Source: Lagopus muta
Taxonomy: Eukaryota > Chordata > Aves > Galliformes > Phasianidae
Direction: 5' to 3'
Assembly (NCBI RefSeq): GCF_023343835.1
Contig: NC_064448.1
Span: 14,619,215 to 14,683,214 of the forward strand
DNA length: 64,000 nucleotides
The notes under the pieces are model-generated. The model was given only the letters and a program-made list of their open reading frames with translations, did no database searches and had not been told where the DNA came from. A program made the translations under genes and the position numbers. Shown piece by piece: positions 37,311-50,268 of the stretch; positions within the stretch are counted from its first letter, which is position 1; each line of letters opens with the position of its first letter.

Positions 37311-40300
37311 CTGAAAAAATGAAAATGTAAACGAATGGCAAAGCCGACTGCGTTCCAAATGCCTGCAGGAGCCGAGTGCTGGGCATTTGCATTTCTGCTT
37401 CCTTAATTTTCCTGAGAGGAGCTTGCTCCACAAACATCACTCAGCTGATCTCCAAATGTCATCTCCTCAGGAGGCTTTGGGTAACTAACAGAACTGCACC
37501 CACAGCACTGCTGCTGCTGCTGCTGCTGCCGTGGGCTGTAACTGTCCTTTGCTGGGTTTTTCCTTGTCACCTGGACTTGAAGCACTGAAGATGACTCATT
37601 AGTCCTTAATAAAATACAGCCATTACCAAAATCAACATGTAGAACAATATTAACAGATAATTATCACCCAGCTACTTATCTGGAACTTGTTTTAGTTTCT
37701 CACTTCAGAGAAATCACAAGTACAGATTCATCAGTTTTACAAGTACTTTAAATATCAAAGTGACAATGAGCACTGGAAGTGAATTGCAGAGAGTCAATTA
37801 GCTTCTAATTCAGCTTCTAATTACTGGAGGTGGGCTTGGCAGCCAAAGAGCCAATCCAGTTCCTAGCTATACTAGAAAACTTGCACTTAGCCAGCTGGGC
37901 CTTGCCTGGAACTTGCCACTCATTTGTTCCTAAGACACAGAAACATCGTGTTGAATGCTGAACTTGAGTAGAGTTTATTCCAGCTATCCCCAGAGGCTTT
38001 TTTTTTTTTTTTTTTTTTTTTCCAGAATCCTTCCTGCAGTAAAGACTTGGGAGAAGTTGCAGCTGTGCTGCACAGCTCTCTGATCAATGGAAAGAAGATG
38101 CCTGCATGTTTTATGTTCCTGATTTCCTAGAACTTCTCAAAAATATAATTAACATACGGTAATGAAACACTGCTTGGTAACTGGGTGTCTGTGCTCTACA
38201 TTCGTGTTCCTGTGGCTCCTGACAAGTGTCTGTCAAAATGAGGAAGGAAGAAGAGCATCTTGTACAGATGCTATTTATGATTTAATATTTACTACTGCCA
38301 CAGGCACATTGAAATCTGCTGGAGAATGCAAAAGCAGCTGCATTCCACTATGTCAGAAGCGGATTGTTTATCAGACACCTGGTTTGAAGCCCAGTAACTC
38401 TGCAAATCATCTGTGTGTGTCTTGGAAAACAGGGAATGAGATAGATGACACCAAGCTTTTCTCTGCAGGTTAGAGCAACTGTGAGGTTTAACAAAACTGC
38501 TCACTTTGTATTCACAGAGTAAATGAGAATCAATTCACCAAGAGCAAAAATGAGCTCAGGGAGTAAGGACAGCAATATTAATATTTATTCAGTGCATCCT
38601 GTGGAGCTGTGTTGCATTTTCTGGACTGGGAGCAAATAAGAAAATTCATGGCATGGTTGCATTAGATGCCTGGAGCAGAAGCAATCATTTTCCATCCCAG
38701 TGCTGCCCAGAAGACGAATTCAGTAAGTGGAAAGCTGCAGGAGACTTCCTTAGAGTAACTCCCCCAGGCTGAGACATGAGTCAGGACAAGGCATGCAGTG
38801 ATGTCACTGCCTGCATTGCCTCATGGCAGCACGTGGCAGCCACCTTTGGTACCCATTGCCATCCCTGGCCATTTAATGCCGCCTTGTGAAAACCGAAATT
38901 CTCCTTGGAACTCGTGCATCCAAGGTGAGACATAGTGCCTTAGATCGCAATAAATCACTCGGGCACTGATGTGATACAATTCCAGTTTTACTGTGCTATC
39001 AGTTCTTGCCTAGGATAAAGCATGGCAAGGTGGCTTTTTTCCTATCACACAGGACAAGCTGCAACCCTGAGAATTTGGCAATGAAGAGGAGCTGTCTGGG
39101 TCTCATCGGTGTATCAGTCACTGCAACACTCTCAAGTCAGAGAAAGCATTTTTAATTTCTGCTTAGTGGAGCCACACCACATTTTCAGTATAGGCTGGGA
39201 TTCCTTTATAAAGAATTTAAGCCTTTCCATAAACAATCTTTTCCTGCTTAATAGTCTTTAGCCCACAAATGGCCCTGCCTGTAAAGCACAGAGAAAAACA
39301 GGCTCCAGCAAGGTGCTGGAGACTACAGCTGTGCATCCAAACAGCACCTGTGCAATAACAAGGGTTGTAAGAAGCTAGAGTCTGCGACCAAGTTAGGAAG
39401 ACCTGCATCTGATCAGAGCTGGGTTTCACTGCAAGAGGAGCGAGCTCTGAATATTTCTCCCATCAAAGCACTTCCCCACCAACCTCCTCCCACCTGCTTG
39501 CCTCTGTCTAACAAGCTGGAACTAAGAATTTTCAAGTAAGATGTCGCTTTCTTCAAGTGATTTCTGCACCTGTTGACATTACACTAATAACTTCTGCAGA
39601 AGCAATAGCTACTTCATAGTAGTGCACAACCAAAGCACATTAACTCTCATCAATAGTTTTGACAAAGCAAAAAATAGAGATAACATCACACTTCTCTAAC
39701 AAGGAAAATCTTTGGCCTACAAACAAGAAGCACAAACCATTTTTTAAATTACGCGTTATGTATTTAAAAACATGATGAACAAACTTCTTCAGAGAGGCCG
39801 TAGTATCATCAACTTCTATTTAATATATAAAACAGACGTATAGATATAAAAAACACATATGCAGAGAAAGGGCCATAAGCTTTATTGCTTTGCACCCTGG
39901 TCGGCAGTTTTAGACTAAATAGTCTACATGTTTCTGACCACTAACAGCCAAGGAGGAGGCTACTAGCATTCTACTCTTGTTATGCTCAAATTCAAAGCCA
40001 GACTTCATCATCAAGTTAAGCTTAAAAAAATGGGAAGATCTCATTAGTTCACAACTCATCCTGGAATTATTTCATTTTTATGCCTCTAATCTGTGTTCAT
40101 AGATTACACATAAATAAGTACAGGCTTCCTATCAGCACTTACCAGAGTACAAGCACAAAAAGCTCAATAGGCAGCTTCAACTGGAAATGAATCAGAACAG
40201 ACCAGAAGACAACAGTGTGGAAGCAGGAAGTATGTGAGAAATTCTTCAGAACCTGGCATGACGACACTGCCTCGTAGCTGCAGCTGCAAGTGAAACTTCT

Positions 40301-40434
40301 TGCAAAGCACCCTCTCATTAGGGGAATGATGAAGAGCTATGACAGACACTTGTCTTTTGTTGCAAATGAAGCACTTGGAGAAGAACCTCTAATACAGAGT
40401 CATGTGTATGCAGAGTTTAAGTAGCATCTCTTAC

Positions 40435-43205
40435 CAATATCGTATTTACTCCGTTCTCCTTGCTCTGGTGCCTGTGGACTGACATCTCCCACATCAACTG
40501 CGCCGAGAAAAGATCTCTTTAGAAGCTCCACTCCCAAAGAGGCTTTCAAACAATGTAAATAAACCACTTTTGTTTGCAAAAGATTCCACAATTTATTTCA
40601 AGAAGTCCTCCTTGCCGTGCCTTAAGTTCAGCAACATATGACCTAGAAAAACATAATGTCACATAAGAACACTCAACTTAAACAAGGACAACAATATTTG
40701 ATGCAGTGGGTTGTTCCTGCTGCTTCAGACTGGGAATCAAGATTTCCCTTTATGATATTTACAAATTTCTAATTTACACTCTCCCTATAATTCACTCTTT
40801 TAGCATATGACCTGACAGCAGTCCCAAGGCATTTTTCAATCCAGTTCTCCACAGTTACTGTGTATTTTTATTATAAGGGCGCTGCAATTGTCTTCAAAAT
40901 AAGTAGCTGTCAGTCTCATCTATTCAGGAACAATTCAGCCCGATGCCCAGTGTTTTCTTTGTTTTCATCTCCAGCCCATAGGATAGTGAAGACTGAAAAT
41001 GACTACCTCAGCTTTACCAAAAAAAAAAAAAAAAAAGCAGAAAACCTGTTGGAACAAAGAAGGGAACAAAAGTGACAGGAAAGAGCAATATTTTCTTTTA
41101 CACTTGGGACTAGCAAAGCTTACAAGTAGTGTATTAGTAGGCAGAAACCAGCAGACTAGGAGACACTGAAAGTTAAATTCTATTTTAACGTCCTGGAGAC
41201 AAAAAGAAAAAGCCCAGTACGTGTCAGGATCAAACCACTGTTCTGCATTTCATACGCAGCCAAAACGCAGAACATTTTATGGTGTGTTCCAAGACACCAA
41301 ACGTGCTCTTTAACAAGCCTTTAGCTCTGACATTAGCAGCTCATAAGATTAAAATGGAACTATGGAACATTTGTAATTATTATTTTTTATTACCAGACTG
41401 GCTTTTTTGGTCGCAGGCCAACGTTTCCAGCGTATCTTGCCCAGCACGATCTCCTCTCGTTAGTTTTGACTTTGGTTTAGGAATCTGGTGAAGAAAGAAA
41501 AGAATTGCTACAGCTTCTTGACAATAAAAAGCAAATCACTTCATTTAGTCTTAAAAGTTAGGAAACAAGCTTGTTTCTTTTCAGGAAAGGACACGAGGTG
41601 AGTAACTGAACAATTGCAAACAGCTGTAAGAGTGCACAAGAGAAAGCGATGTTTTGAACGCAAGCACTTGTGCAAAAGGAAAACTGATTGTATTCCATAA
41701 AGCAAAGAATTAAGCTTGATCAAGCTCTGCTGTCTGTGCAATAAGTATGTGAGAGCTACTCAGGTCATTCCCCTCCCTCCCGTTTCAATAACCTTAATAT
41801 TAGTTAATTTAGCTGCATTACAGAGAAGGGAACAGCTGTACTGCAGAAAATACACTTGTTAGCCCTTAGGAGTCATTTACTTCTGATAAGTGAAACGGAT
41901 GGGATTTTCTTCACACCCGTTGAAATCTTTTAAACAAGTATGGAAGAGTAAGATTTGGCGAGGAGACGGCCTTAAACAGCAGCTAGTTTTTGGAATATGG
42001 GTGTTCAGTGTGTGTACAGCGAGAGCATTCAATTGCAATCACTAAATGCACAAATTGAACAGGGACTTACATGGAAACTTTTCAGGTAACACAAGGCTGC
42101 AAGTTCACACGCATCTCTCCATCGTGCCTCGCTGTTCTGTGCCATTTTCAGCAGGAAAGTTCCAGCATGTATGTAGAAATGTCCTTTCATTTCAAGGAAG
42201 GTACAAGACAGCTCATCAGGTCCATTCGCACACGGTCTCACAGAGTGAAGCACACGATCAAAACTGGAACATAGGAAAGATTCCTTTTCAACCAAGTCCT
42301 GGCCTCCCACTTATACTAGACCCCTATCACTGAGTCTTCTCTGAGGCCTGTAGCTCAGACACACAGCTTGGGGATCACGCCTTAGCAACATTTTTTCTTT
42401 GCAGTTATTACAGAGGAACTCCTCTCCCATCCACAAAATGGCTAATCACTGAACATGATGCCTGCTAGAAGTTCTGTGACCCAGAAAAAATATTCCATTT
42501 CTTTTTTTTTTTTTAAGCAGAACAGTTAAAACAATACCTTTCAAGGGCCACTCTGCTTTCTCGAACATCTCTAGAAGCAAGTGTATTTTTAACCAAGCTA
42601 GAATAGGCCAGCAGATGATCCTTCTTGACAGCTCTCCAATTATTTTTATCAGACTCCAAGTCTCGTACTGATTCAAGGTATTCCTAAAGAACAAAGTTCA
42701 TTAGAGAATGAGAAACCACCATCCTTACATGAAGGCAAGAGGTTCTCCAGAACACCTTGCTACATAATCCAGTTCCCCAGGTGAGACATTAACATATTTT
42801 TCAACTCTGGAAGGCTTAAGAAAATCCTAAGCAAATCATGGGTTTCAGCAGACGCTGCATTTGAAGGAGTTAAGCCACTTGAGAATTAGCTGTATCACTG
42901 TAACGATACTAAGAGAATAACACTAGTTTCAAGGACATGGCAGATTACGACAGGACCAAAACATGATTAAATACCTAGAACGTCTTTATGACGCACTAAC
43001 ACCATTCCAAGCTGGAGCCTACAGGTATTTTCTTCTCCGCCTCCTGACAGTGAAGCGCAGCATCTCTTAATCTGTTATTTGAACAGTAGAGAGCAACCAG
43101 TCTGATGTTAAGGTAGGGATCGTCTGGTCTCACACAGAGCTCGGTCTGAATCATATCACAGAGCTGATTCCAGCCATCTTCGCCTTGACGCTCCAGTAAC
43201 TGCTC
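40435..43205 (-). pseudogene. RANBP2: RANBP2-like unprocessed pseudogene (N-terminal region)
   Basis: Five exons in order match the N-terminal TPR/helical region of the nucleoporin RANBP2 as I remember it: 42975-43205 (EQLLERQGEDGWNQL, RPDDPYLNIRLVALY), 42538-42683 (EYLESVRDLESDKNNW), 42071-42263 (ELSCTFLEMKGHFYIHAGTF, ELAALCYLKSFHV), 41394-41484 and 40435-40642 (HMLLNLRHGKEDFLK). Acceptors and donors are mostly intact, so the copy arose by DNA duplication, not retroposition. It is dead: two TAG codons at the end of the first exon, a TAA after FLK in the last exon, and a frameshift later in that exon. Upstream exons and everything 3' of the last exon are absent; the left arm begins about 1.1 kb beyond it. 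RANBP2 itself is a nuclear-pore Ran-binding protein; this fragment lacks its Ran-binding and zinc-finger domains. Confidence 0.85.
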
Positions 43206-43726
43206 CTATCAAATACAAAGGCAACATGTTAAAATTGCATTCTCCACGAAAGCCTCTTCAGCAACTACATTACCTGACTGCTTTCTCACTGCCACTACTG
43301 ACTACATTACTCAAACTGCTCTGCAAAGCTCAAAGGTGCTACAGAGAGTTTGGAAAGCATTTTAGAAGTGAGAAAAGAAAAAAAAAAAACCAAAACTTTA
43401 GAGTTTGCATCTTGTAGATGCTAAGTTAGATGCTAAGTTGTCAAATTTGAACCAGATGATTTGACACACTTCAATACAGAGCAGCTTGACTGGAAAAAAA
43501 AAAAAAAAAAAAAAAAAAAAAAGCCACACAAAAAACCTCGAAGCACAAGCCTCTCAAGACTTCAATTTCATTGCTGTTGTGCTCCAGAAAACTAACGCCT
43601 GTGCAAAAGTGAGATCATATGACTGAAAGCACTTTCACAGCATTAGGGAATAAGAGCATCTCCTACACTTGACAGTTTTTAACTCAAATAAAAAAACCTA
43701 GAAAGCGGAGTAGTCATGTAACAGAG

Positions 43727-43985
43727 TGTATGGGAACTGCTGAATCACGGCCTGAACCTCTGATTAATCACCTGAGGCGAGCCATGAGTCAGCCAGAGGA
43801 GCACAGGTGAAGGCAATTCAAACTCCTAGACCTATTTAATAAGGTATAAGGTTAACAGTGCATACAGACACAATCTCCTGTTTGCCCTTAGACGCAAACA
43901 GAGCCCATTTGCTCTCAGTCTTACACTCCAGACTCCCAAGGTTTCACAGTGATAGGCTCTATCAAGGAGTCTGATAGACTCTTGG
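43727..43985 (+). mobile_element. LTR copy in the palindrome spacer
   Basis: Starts TGTATGGGAACTGCTGAATC, matching the arm LTR terminus. The first ~90 bp align with the other copies; the rest differs and the 3' end is approximate. It lies upstream (relative to transcription) of the RANBP2-like exons, and the sequence to 44480 may include more ERV-derived DNA, which I cannot identify. Confidence 0.45.
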
Positions 43986-44485
43986 CTGACTTGCTCACAG
44001 TTACATCTTTCCCCACATCTCCCCCTTCCTTATTAACAAAGAAGGCACGGTTCATAGCATCCTGTATCATTTTTGTATACACTGCAACAAGTGTGAAACA
44101 CAAATCGAAACACACAAAAAGGCAATGAGCCAAACTAGTCCTAATTTTAACAAATTCTGTATCTACCCTGCAAAAACCCCTCAAGAGACCCCTGAATACA
44201 TTCCATCCACCTTGGAGCTGTTCCTTATCCAGAGAAAAGCAGGACTCCGCACGGGGTTGCTTCTTTCAGCGCAGCACTTCTTGCAGCCTGAACTTCCTTG
44301 CAGCTTCTGTGCAGCACGAGCTTCCTTCCAGCACTCTCGGTCCGACTGGGTCCTTGTATGGACTCAGATATGAGCAATCCACATTGTTTATTACAGGTTC
44401 TCACAAAGCTGATATACCTTCACAAGTTTCCTTTTGTAGTGTTCTGTTCTATCCTACTTTAAAGTCCCCACCCCCCTCCCTTTTT

Positions 44486-47400
44486 TTTTTTTTTTAGTAA
44501 GAATCTGTTAATGAAAACTGCTAGGATTTTGCTGTTTTCCTATGACGTTTTGTGGTGTCATGAAAGCATAAGATCCTAACAACCGTAAAACCTTCCTGTA
44601 TTTATGTACCAGAGTTTGAACTAAAATAAGTTCTATTTTTGTGTGTGCTTCTGCTTATGTGACTTTCTTAGGGAGTTCAACCCATATGGATCTAATGCTC
44701 GCAATATCCAGGACTATGAAGCCCTATTTTGTAAGCCCGTTTCTATAGCAGTGCGCCTGATTGCCATTGAAACAATTCATAGTTGGATGTCTGGGTGACT
44801 TGTAGAACAGGGACCTTCGCTCACTGATGCTTTCCATGTAAATCTTGTAAAATTCTTGGTCTGTGGGAGACAGATCATTCTGTGTCATAGGACAGGATCT
44901 TTTTGTTTTGTTTTCTGTGAAATATAGCTGTAAAGAAAAAAAAGACGAGCATATGGAAAATACACGAATCTCGGAGGCAGAGATCTGGAGTGGAATTTTA
45001 TTTTAGACAATCCTCTCTTTCCTCTCTTTCTAAAGCAATGTGCTGAGCAGCTGTAGTGCACAGTGCCCTGTGTGCACCTGTCCCTTCCCAAAGGTAAAGT
45101 GTTCCAGAAAAGTTAAGGTTGTCCATCTGCTTCACGACAGATCCTACAGAATCCATTTGCTGATCTAACAATGAAGTGCTCTGGCATGACGCAAAAAAAA
45201 AAAAAAAAAAAAGGCAGACAAAGTGCCAACATTGTAGCTCTCAGAACAGCTAGGGCCAAAGATGAGGGTGGGAGCTGGGCACAGCCCCTCCTCCCAGCAC
45301 TGTGGCTGCTCACAGCCCCTCTCAGCCCTGCAGACCATCTGGGTGCAGGGCAGGAGCTGTGGCTGGGCAGCACTTTGAGCAGGCAATCAGCTGCAGCTCT
45401 GCTAGTGCACTGCTTTCACACTGTGCTCTGCAGCTGTGTGTTTTCTGCTTAAGACTGGAGCAGAACGCAAAATGCAAGAGATGAAACAAATCCCACTGGA
45501 AAACCTTTGAGAGGGAAATCTGTTCAGTTCTCCTGTTACAGCTCTACAGACTTTTTTAAGTGACAGAAGTGATGTTTTTCCTTTTTTCTTTTTTCTTTTT
45601 CTTTTTTTTTTTTTTTTTCCCCTCCCTCTTTCTTCTTCTGGCTCAATGGAAGAGGGAAGCCTTGTTATGGTGGGTGAGCATTTTATATATTTATTGAATT
45701 TCTTACATTTCTGTGCTCAGGTCACGACCCCTGAGATGAATCAGGCAAGGTGCTATCAGAATGGGCTGAGAGGCTCCAGCCTCACCTCAGAGCTCTCCAG
45801 CTTAAACAATGAAGGGCTGAGACAACCTCATGCCACACAGCATCAACCTCTGAAGATGCAGCACTTACCAGGGAGCAGGAGATCAGATCCTTGACAGTTC
45901 AAATGCAAAGTGTTGCAGCTGCAAGGGGCATTAGGTGTAACTTGCTTTTGTTAACAAATCTCTTCCTAAGCATTCTTCCTCACCGCCACACTACCCCATA
46001 CTCACAGAGAGCTGGACTGAGGGCTGCAAGGGGATTGTGTGGAGTGGGGCACCTGCTAGAACACTGGGGAGCATGCAGGAAGGAGAACTTGGCTTATCCA
46101 ACGTATTCATTCATCCACAGCAGCAGTGGTCTCAGGCTCCCAGAAAACCCTGTTCCTCCCACGGGGGTGAGGAGCTGAATGGAGAACTGAGTGGAGGACA
46201 AATGCTGTGGAGAGATGAGTCGATGGCAGTGCTGGGTGCCCCCGCTTCCCTTCTTGCTTCACTTGCATGCAGAAGAGAGTGTGGCCTATGAGGTCATGCA
46301 TTTTTGTGTTTGGTGGGAAGCTCTGCTCCGAGGAGAAATCCTCTGTGCAATGCAGCTCCACTCAGGGATTTGGAGAGTGGACAAAGTTTCAGCAGCTGCT
46401 TTAGCATCAGATAAAGGCAAACACTGCAAACACTATCCATAATTTGTATTGGGTGCTTTGCAGGTGGCTGTGGGTTTTGAAATAGGAATCAAGCAAACCC
46501 AGGTGTATGAACCTACGCAGGTCTTACGCATGCCTGAATATCTGAGTCAAAACTAAGAACAATAATCATGATTATTTGGCTGCTGGGAAAGTATATCTTA
46601 AATGCAGCTCATTAATTAACTCCCCTTCTCTCCTTCAGGCAAAGCAGAACAGGCAGGAAGAATGAAAGCAGCAGGGAAAACTCCAGCACGTGGAAATTGG
46701 CCTCATGTAGTGTAAATGCAGGTCCTACAGATCGACAAAGAGCCTCCTCAAAGGACAAAGAAATTACAGTTTGTAATTCATTGCCTCTTCATTTGTATAA
46801 AGTGATGCCTGTGTCTCTGATGTTTTTCAGGAGAAATATACTTTGCAGGATATCAGCTACTAAACAGGTCCTCTGTAATTCTGTCCTCCCAGTGTTTTCT
46901 CCATAGATCCCTTTGTTATTTCTCCTGGGTCCCTCTTATTGATCCTTTTCGGCAGCACTTTATCTCAAGTACTTTAAGGGCTGCTTATCCATATATTGGT
47001 CACAGCAGCAGCTGCATGAATTTTCTCATGTAAAAATTGTGCACTGTCCATGTAAAAAGTTTCTGTTGCTGTAATTCAGACATTCTGGTCACTCTTACTG
47101 TCACTGAGCACCAGCATTTATAATCCTTTCCTACTGTTTCAGATATTGTTGATGTCGCTACTCTAAGTTGATAGGAAAGAGGGGAAGTGTAAAAATCCCT
47201 GCTTTCTTAACGTACCCTTAAGCTCTATGTGCTTTTTGGTGCATGCAGAGGTTCTTTCCATTATAGTTTTTTTAGATTGCAGTTAGAAATGCTGCTGTAG
47301 AGATGTTGGACTACAAGGTGTCAATAATATATTTGTACAATCTAATGGCAGAAGTTGAAATCATGTCTTTTAACAAGAGCTAATGAGACCTAAATGACGA

Positions 47401-47540
47401 TCCTTAGGAGAGCGCACTGTTAGAGCCACACTGGAAATGCACACCATGAAATGCAGCCTGTGCTCTGCAGCCATCTCTCTTAATGTCTGCTGCTGGCGTA
47501 TAAAGTGGCCAGATAGAAGAATCTGCACACGTCTTCCTTT
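44486..47540. other. Spacer sequence without recognised genes
   Basis: Poly-T near 44480-44496, a poly-A run at 45190-45211, and a GC-richer stretch at 45240-46400 with unsupported frames on both strands. No exon or TE identified. Confidence 0.5.
45580..45625. repeat. Pyrimidine-rich T/CT tract
   Basis: CTTTTTT-type units followed by a long T run. Low complexity. Confidence 0.85.
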
Positions 47541-47559
47541 AGCAACTCCCCATATGCTG

Positions 47560-48835
47560 CATCCCCCCAACCTCCCCCCCCTTATTCCACCCCATAACTC
47601 CCATCCCCCCCCACCCCTCCATCTCCCCAACTCCCCCTTTCCCTCTCAACCCCCCTCACACAGCTTAAATCCACCCCAAACCCTCCGCCCCCTTATTTCC
47701 CCCATCCCCTGCCCATCCCCCCCTATCCCCCACAACCCCCATTTCACCATATTCCCTCCCATGCCCCCCATCCACCCTTAAATCCCCCTTTCTCCCCCCA
47801 CCCCCCTACACCCTCCATCCTCCCCATTCGCCCCATTCCCTCCATCCCTCCTCGTCCCCCCATCCCCCATACCCCCCCCATATCTATCCAATCCCCCACA
47901 ACACCCCCATTTCCCCTCATTCCCACACATAGCCCCCCCCATCGCCCCCCATATCCCCCATACTCTCCTCCATCCCCCCATCACCCCCCCATATCCCCCA
48001 TTTCCCCATAGTCCCCCATCCCCTCATATCCCCCTTTATTCCCCCTATCCCCCCTACCCCCCATATGCTGCATCCCCCATTTCCCCCACCCACACTTATC
48101 CCCCCCCCATATTCCCCCCATACCCCCCCACACCCCATATCTCCCCACCCCCCCTCCATTCTCCCCTGTCCCACCCATCCCCCCCAACCCCCCCTTTCCC
48201 TCTCAACTCCCTCCATATGCCCCCTAAATGCCCCCAAACACTCCACCCCCTTATTTCCCCCCATCCTCCCATCTCCCCCGTATGCCCCATACCCCCCATT
48301 TCCCCATATTCCCCTCCCTCCCCCCATATCTTCCTTTCTCCCCCCCCACATTCCCCATTCCCCTCTTACTCCCCCAATGCCCCTATCCTCCCCACCCCCA
48401 CATCCCCCCACCCCTCCCCACCCCCCTATATCCCCCCATATCTCCCCTGTACTCCAAATCCCCACCACTTCCCCATATTTCCCCATCCCCCCCTAAAACC
48501 CCCATTTCCCCCCATAGGCCCCCCAGCCCCCCGTATCCCTATGTCTCCTATCCCCCCCATTTCCCCTTTCTCCACCCACCCACCCATCTCCTCCCCCCCA
48601 TATCCCCCCTTATTCCCCCTATCCCCCCTACCCCCCCATATGCTGCATGTCCCCATCCCCCCCCACCCTTATGCCCCCCCATCCTCCCATATACTTCCCA
48701 TCCCCCCCCACCCATATCATCCCTCCCTCCCCTTTCCCCCCAATCCCCCCTGCCCCCCCTAACCCCCCTTTCCCCCTCAACCCCCCCCATACCCTCCTTA
48801 AATCCCCCCATGTCCCCCCTGCCCCCCCATATCCC
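47560..48835. repeat. C-rich degenerate satellite with ~0.5-kb higher-order units
   Basis: About 1.3 kb of almost pure pyrimidine on the plus strand, built from CCCCCATATCCCCC-like short units. A marker TATGCTGCAT recurs at about 47551, 48063 and 48639, and a CCCTTTCCCYCTCAAC marker recurs at about 47635, 48190 and 48765, giving three higher-order copies of about 510-580 bp. The minus strand is G-run rich and could form G-quadruplexes. The long Pro- or Gly-rich frames across it are composition artefacts. Confidence 0.9.
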
Positions 48836-50101
48836 CCAAATGTGGCTCTCCTGCATGGAAATCTGTAGGTGGGAAGTGGAACCAAGTTTCAGCTTTGTGT
48901 ATCTGTCAAAATGAGAAGACGGTGCCTCGGAGTAAAGATAGGGCACCTGGGGTTCATTCATCATTTTTTAACCCTTTCAGAAATGACCTATTACCCAGGC
49001 AAAGCAAAGCAGTGACCAGTGGCACCATAGATTAAACACGATCTGAGGTGAATCTGGGGAAGCTAGATTATCACCAGCTGTTACAGTAATTTTACCTTTT
49101 CCACTGTGGCAGTGCCCAAGGGCCCAGACCTTTGGGATGGTGTTTAAAGGCAAAACTGGGTGACTTAGAAAGAGGAGTCTGGTGCCTGCCATGATTTAAG
49201 CATACATAAACAAAGGAGCAGTCACTGTGCATGGCACTGGATATCCTCAGGCATGCTGGTGCCTGTTTTTCTCTGTGCTTTACAGGCAGGGCCATTTGTG
49301 GGCTAAAGACTATTAAGCAGGAAAAGATTGTTTATGGAAAGGCTTAAATTCTTTATAAAGGAATCCCAGCCTATACTGAAAATGTGGTGTGGCTCCACTA
49401 AGCAGAAATTAAAAATGCTTTCTCTGACTTGAGAGTGTTGCAGTGACTGATACACCGATGAGACCCAGACAGCTCCTCTTCATTGCCAAATTCTCAGGGT
49501 TGCAGCTTGTCCTGTGTGATAGGAAAAAAGCCACCTTGCCATGCTTTATCCTAGGCAAGAACTGATAGCACAGTAAAACTGGAATTGTATCACATCAGTG
49601 CCCGAGTGATTTATTGCGATCTAAGGCACTATGTCTCACCTTGGATGCACGAGTTCCAAGGAGAATTTCGGTTTTCACAAGGCGGCATTAAATGGCCAGG
49701 GATGGCAATGGGTACCAAAGGTGGCTGCCACGTGCTGCCATGAGGCAATGCAGGCAGTGACATCACTGCATGCCTTGTCCTGACTCATGTCTCAGCCTGG
49801 GGGAGTTACTCTAAGGAAGTCTCCTGCAGCTTTCCACTTACTGAATTCGTCTTCTGGGCAGCACTGGGATGGAAAATGATTGCTTCTGCTCCAGGCATCT
49901 AATGCAACCATGCCATGAATTTTCTTATTTGCTCCCAGTCCAGAAAATGCAACACAGCTCCACAGGATGCACTGAATAAATATTAATATTGCTGTCCTTA
50001 CTCCCTGAGCTCATTTTTGCTCTTGGTGAATTGATTCTCATTTACTCTGTGAATACAAAGTGAGCAGTTTTGTTAAACCTCACAGTTGCTCTAACCTGCA
50101 G

Positions 50102-50268
50102 AGAAAAGCTTGGTGTCATCTATCTCATTCCCTGTTTTCCAAGACACACACAGATGATTTGCAGAGTTACTGGGCTTCAAACCAGGTGTCTGATAAACAA
50201 TCCGCTTCTGACATAGTGGAATGCAGCTGCTTTTGCATTCTCCAGCAGATTTCAATGTGCCTGTGGCA
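50102..50268 (+). CDS. Tentative upstream exon of the unidentified gene (right arm)
   Basis: A CTGCAG acceptor precedes an open 55-codon stretch (contains WASNQVSDKQ). It can exit in phase 2 at a GTAGTA donor, the phase required by the exon at 51254. The donor is weak. An antisense 103-codon ORF with a hydrophobic, signal-like N-terminus (50091-50402, minus) overlaps it, so which strand is real, if either, is undecided. The mirror copy is 38296-38462 on the minus strand. A separate open stretch with a polyglutamine run at 50979-51161 could be another exon but I found no convincing donor. Confidence 0.2.

Larger units (their letters stand above)
31619..39303. repeat. Left arm of a 7.7-kb inverted repeat (palindrome)
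   Basis: The whole 7685-bp segment is present again as its reverse complement at 49261-56945. Every matched landmark pair sums to 88564 (for example CR1 ORF starts 36187/52377 and V-segment ORF ends 32078/56486), so no insertion or deletion separates the arms. At the outer edge 31619 pairs with 56945 and pairing stops at 31618/56946. At the inner edge pairing is perfect to 39303/49261, then decays within about 10 bases after a 7-base match (TCCAGCA). I saw two mismatches inside the arms: 31914 against 56650 and 35142 against 53422. Such identity implies very recent duplication or continuing arm-to-arm gene conversion. Confidence 0.97.
39304..49260. other. Palindrome spacer, about 10 kb
   Basis: Unique sequence between the two arms. 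It contains the RANBP2-like pseudogene (40435-43205), an LTR (from 43727), a C-rich array (47560-48835) and otherwise unassigned DNA. A spacer of this size argues against a simple hairpin sequencing artefact, which normally leaves almost no loop. Recombination between the arms could invert the spacer without changing the arms. Confidence 0.9.

Noticed and set aside
47437-48964. Several long Pro/His/Ser-rich and Gly/Trp-rich ORFs on both strands
   Set aside because: They are translations of the C-rich satellite. Stop codons are rare there for compositional reasons.
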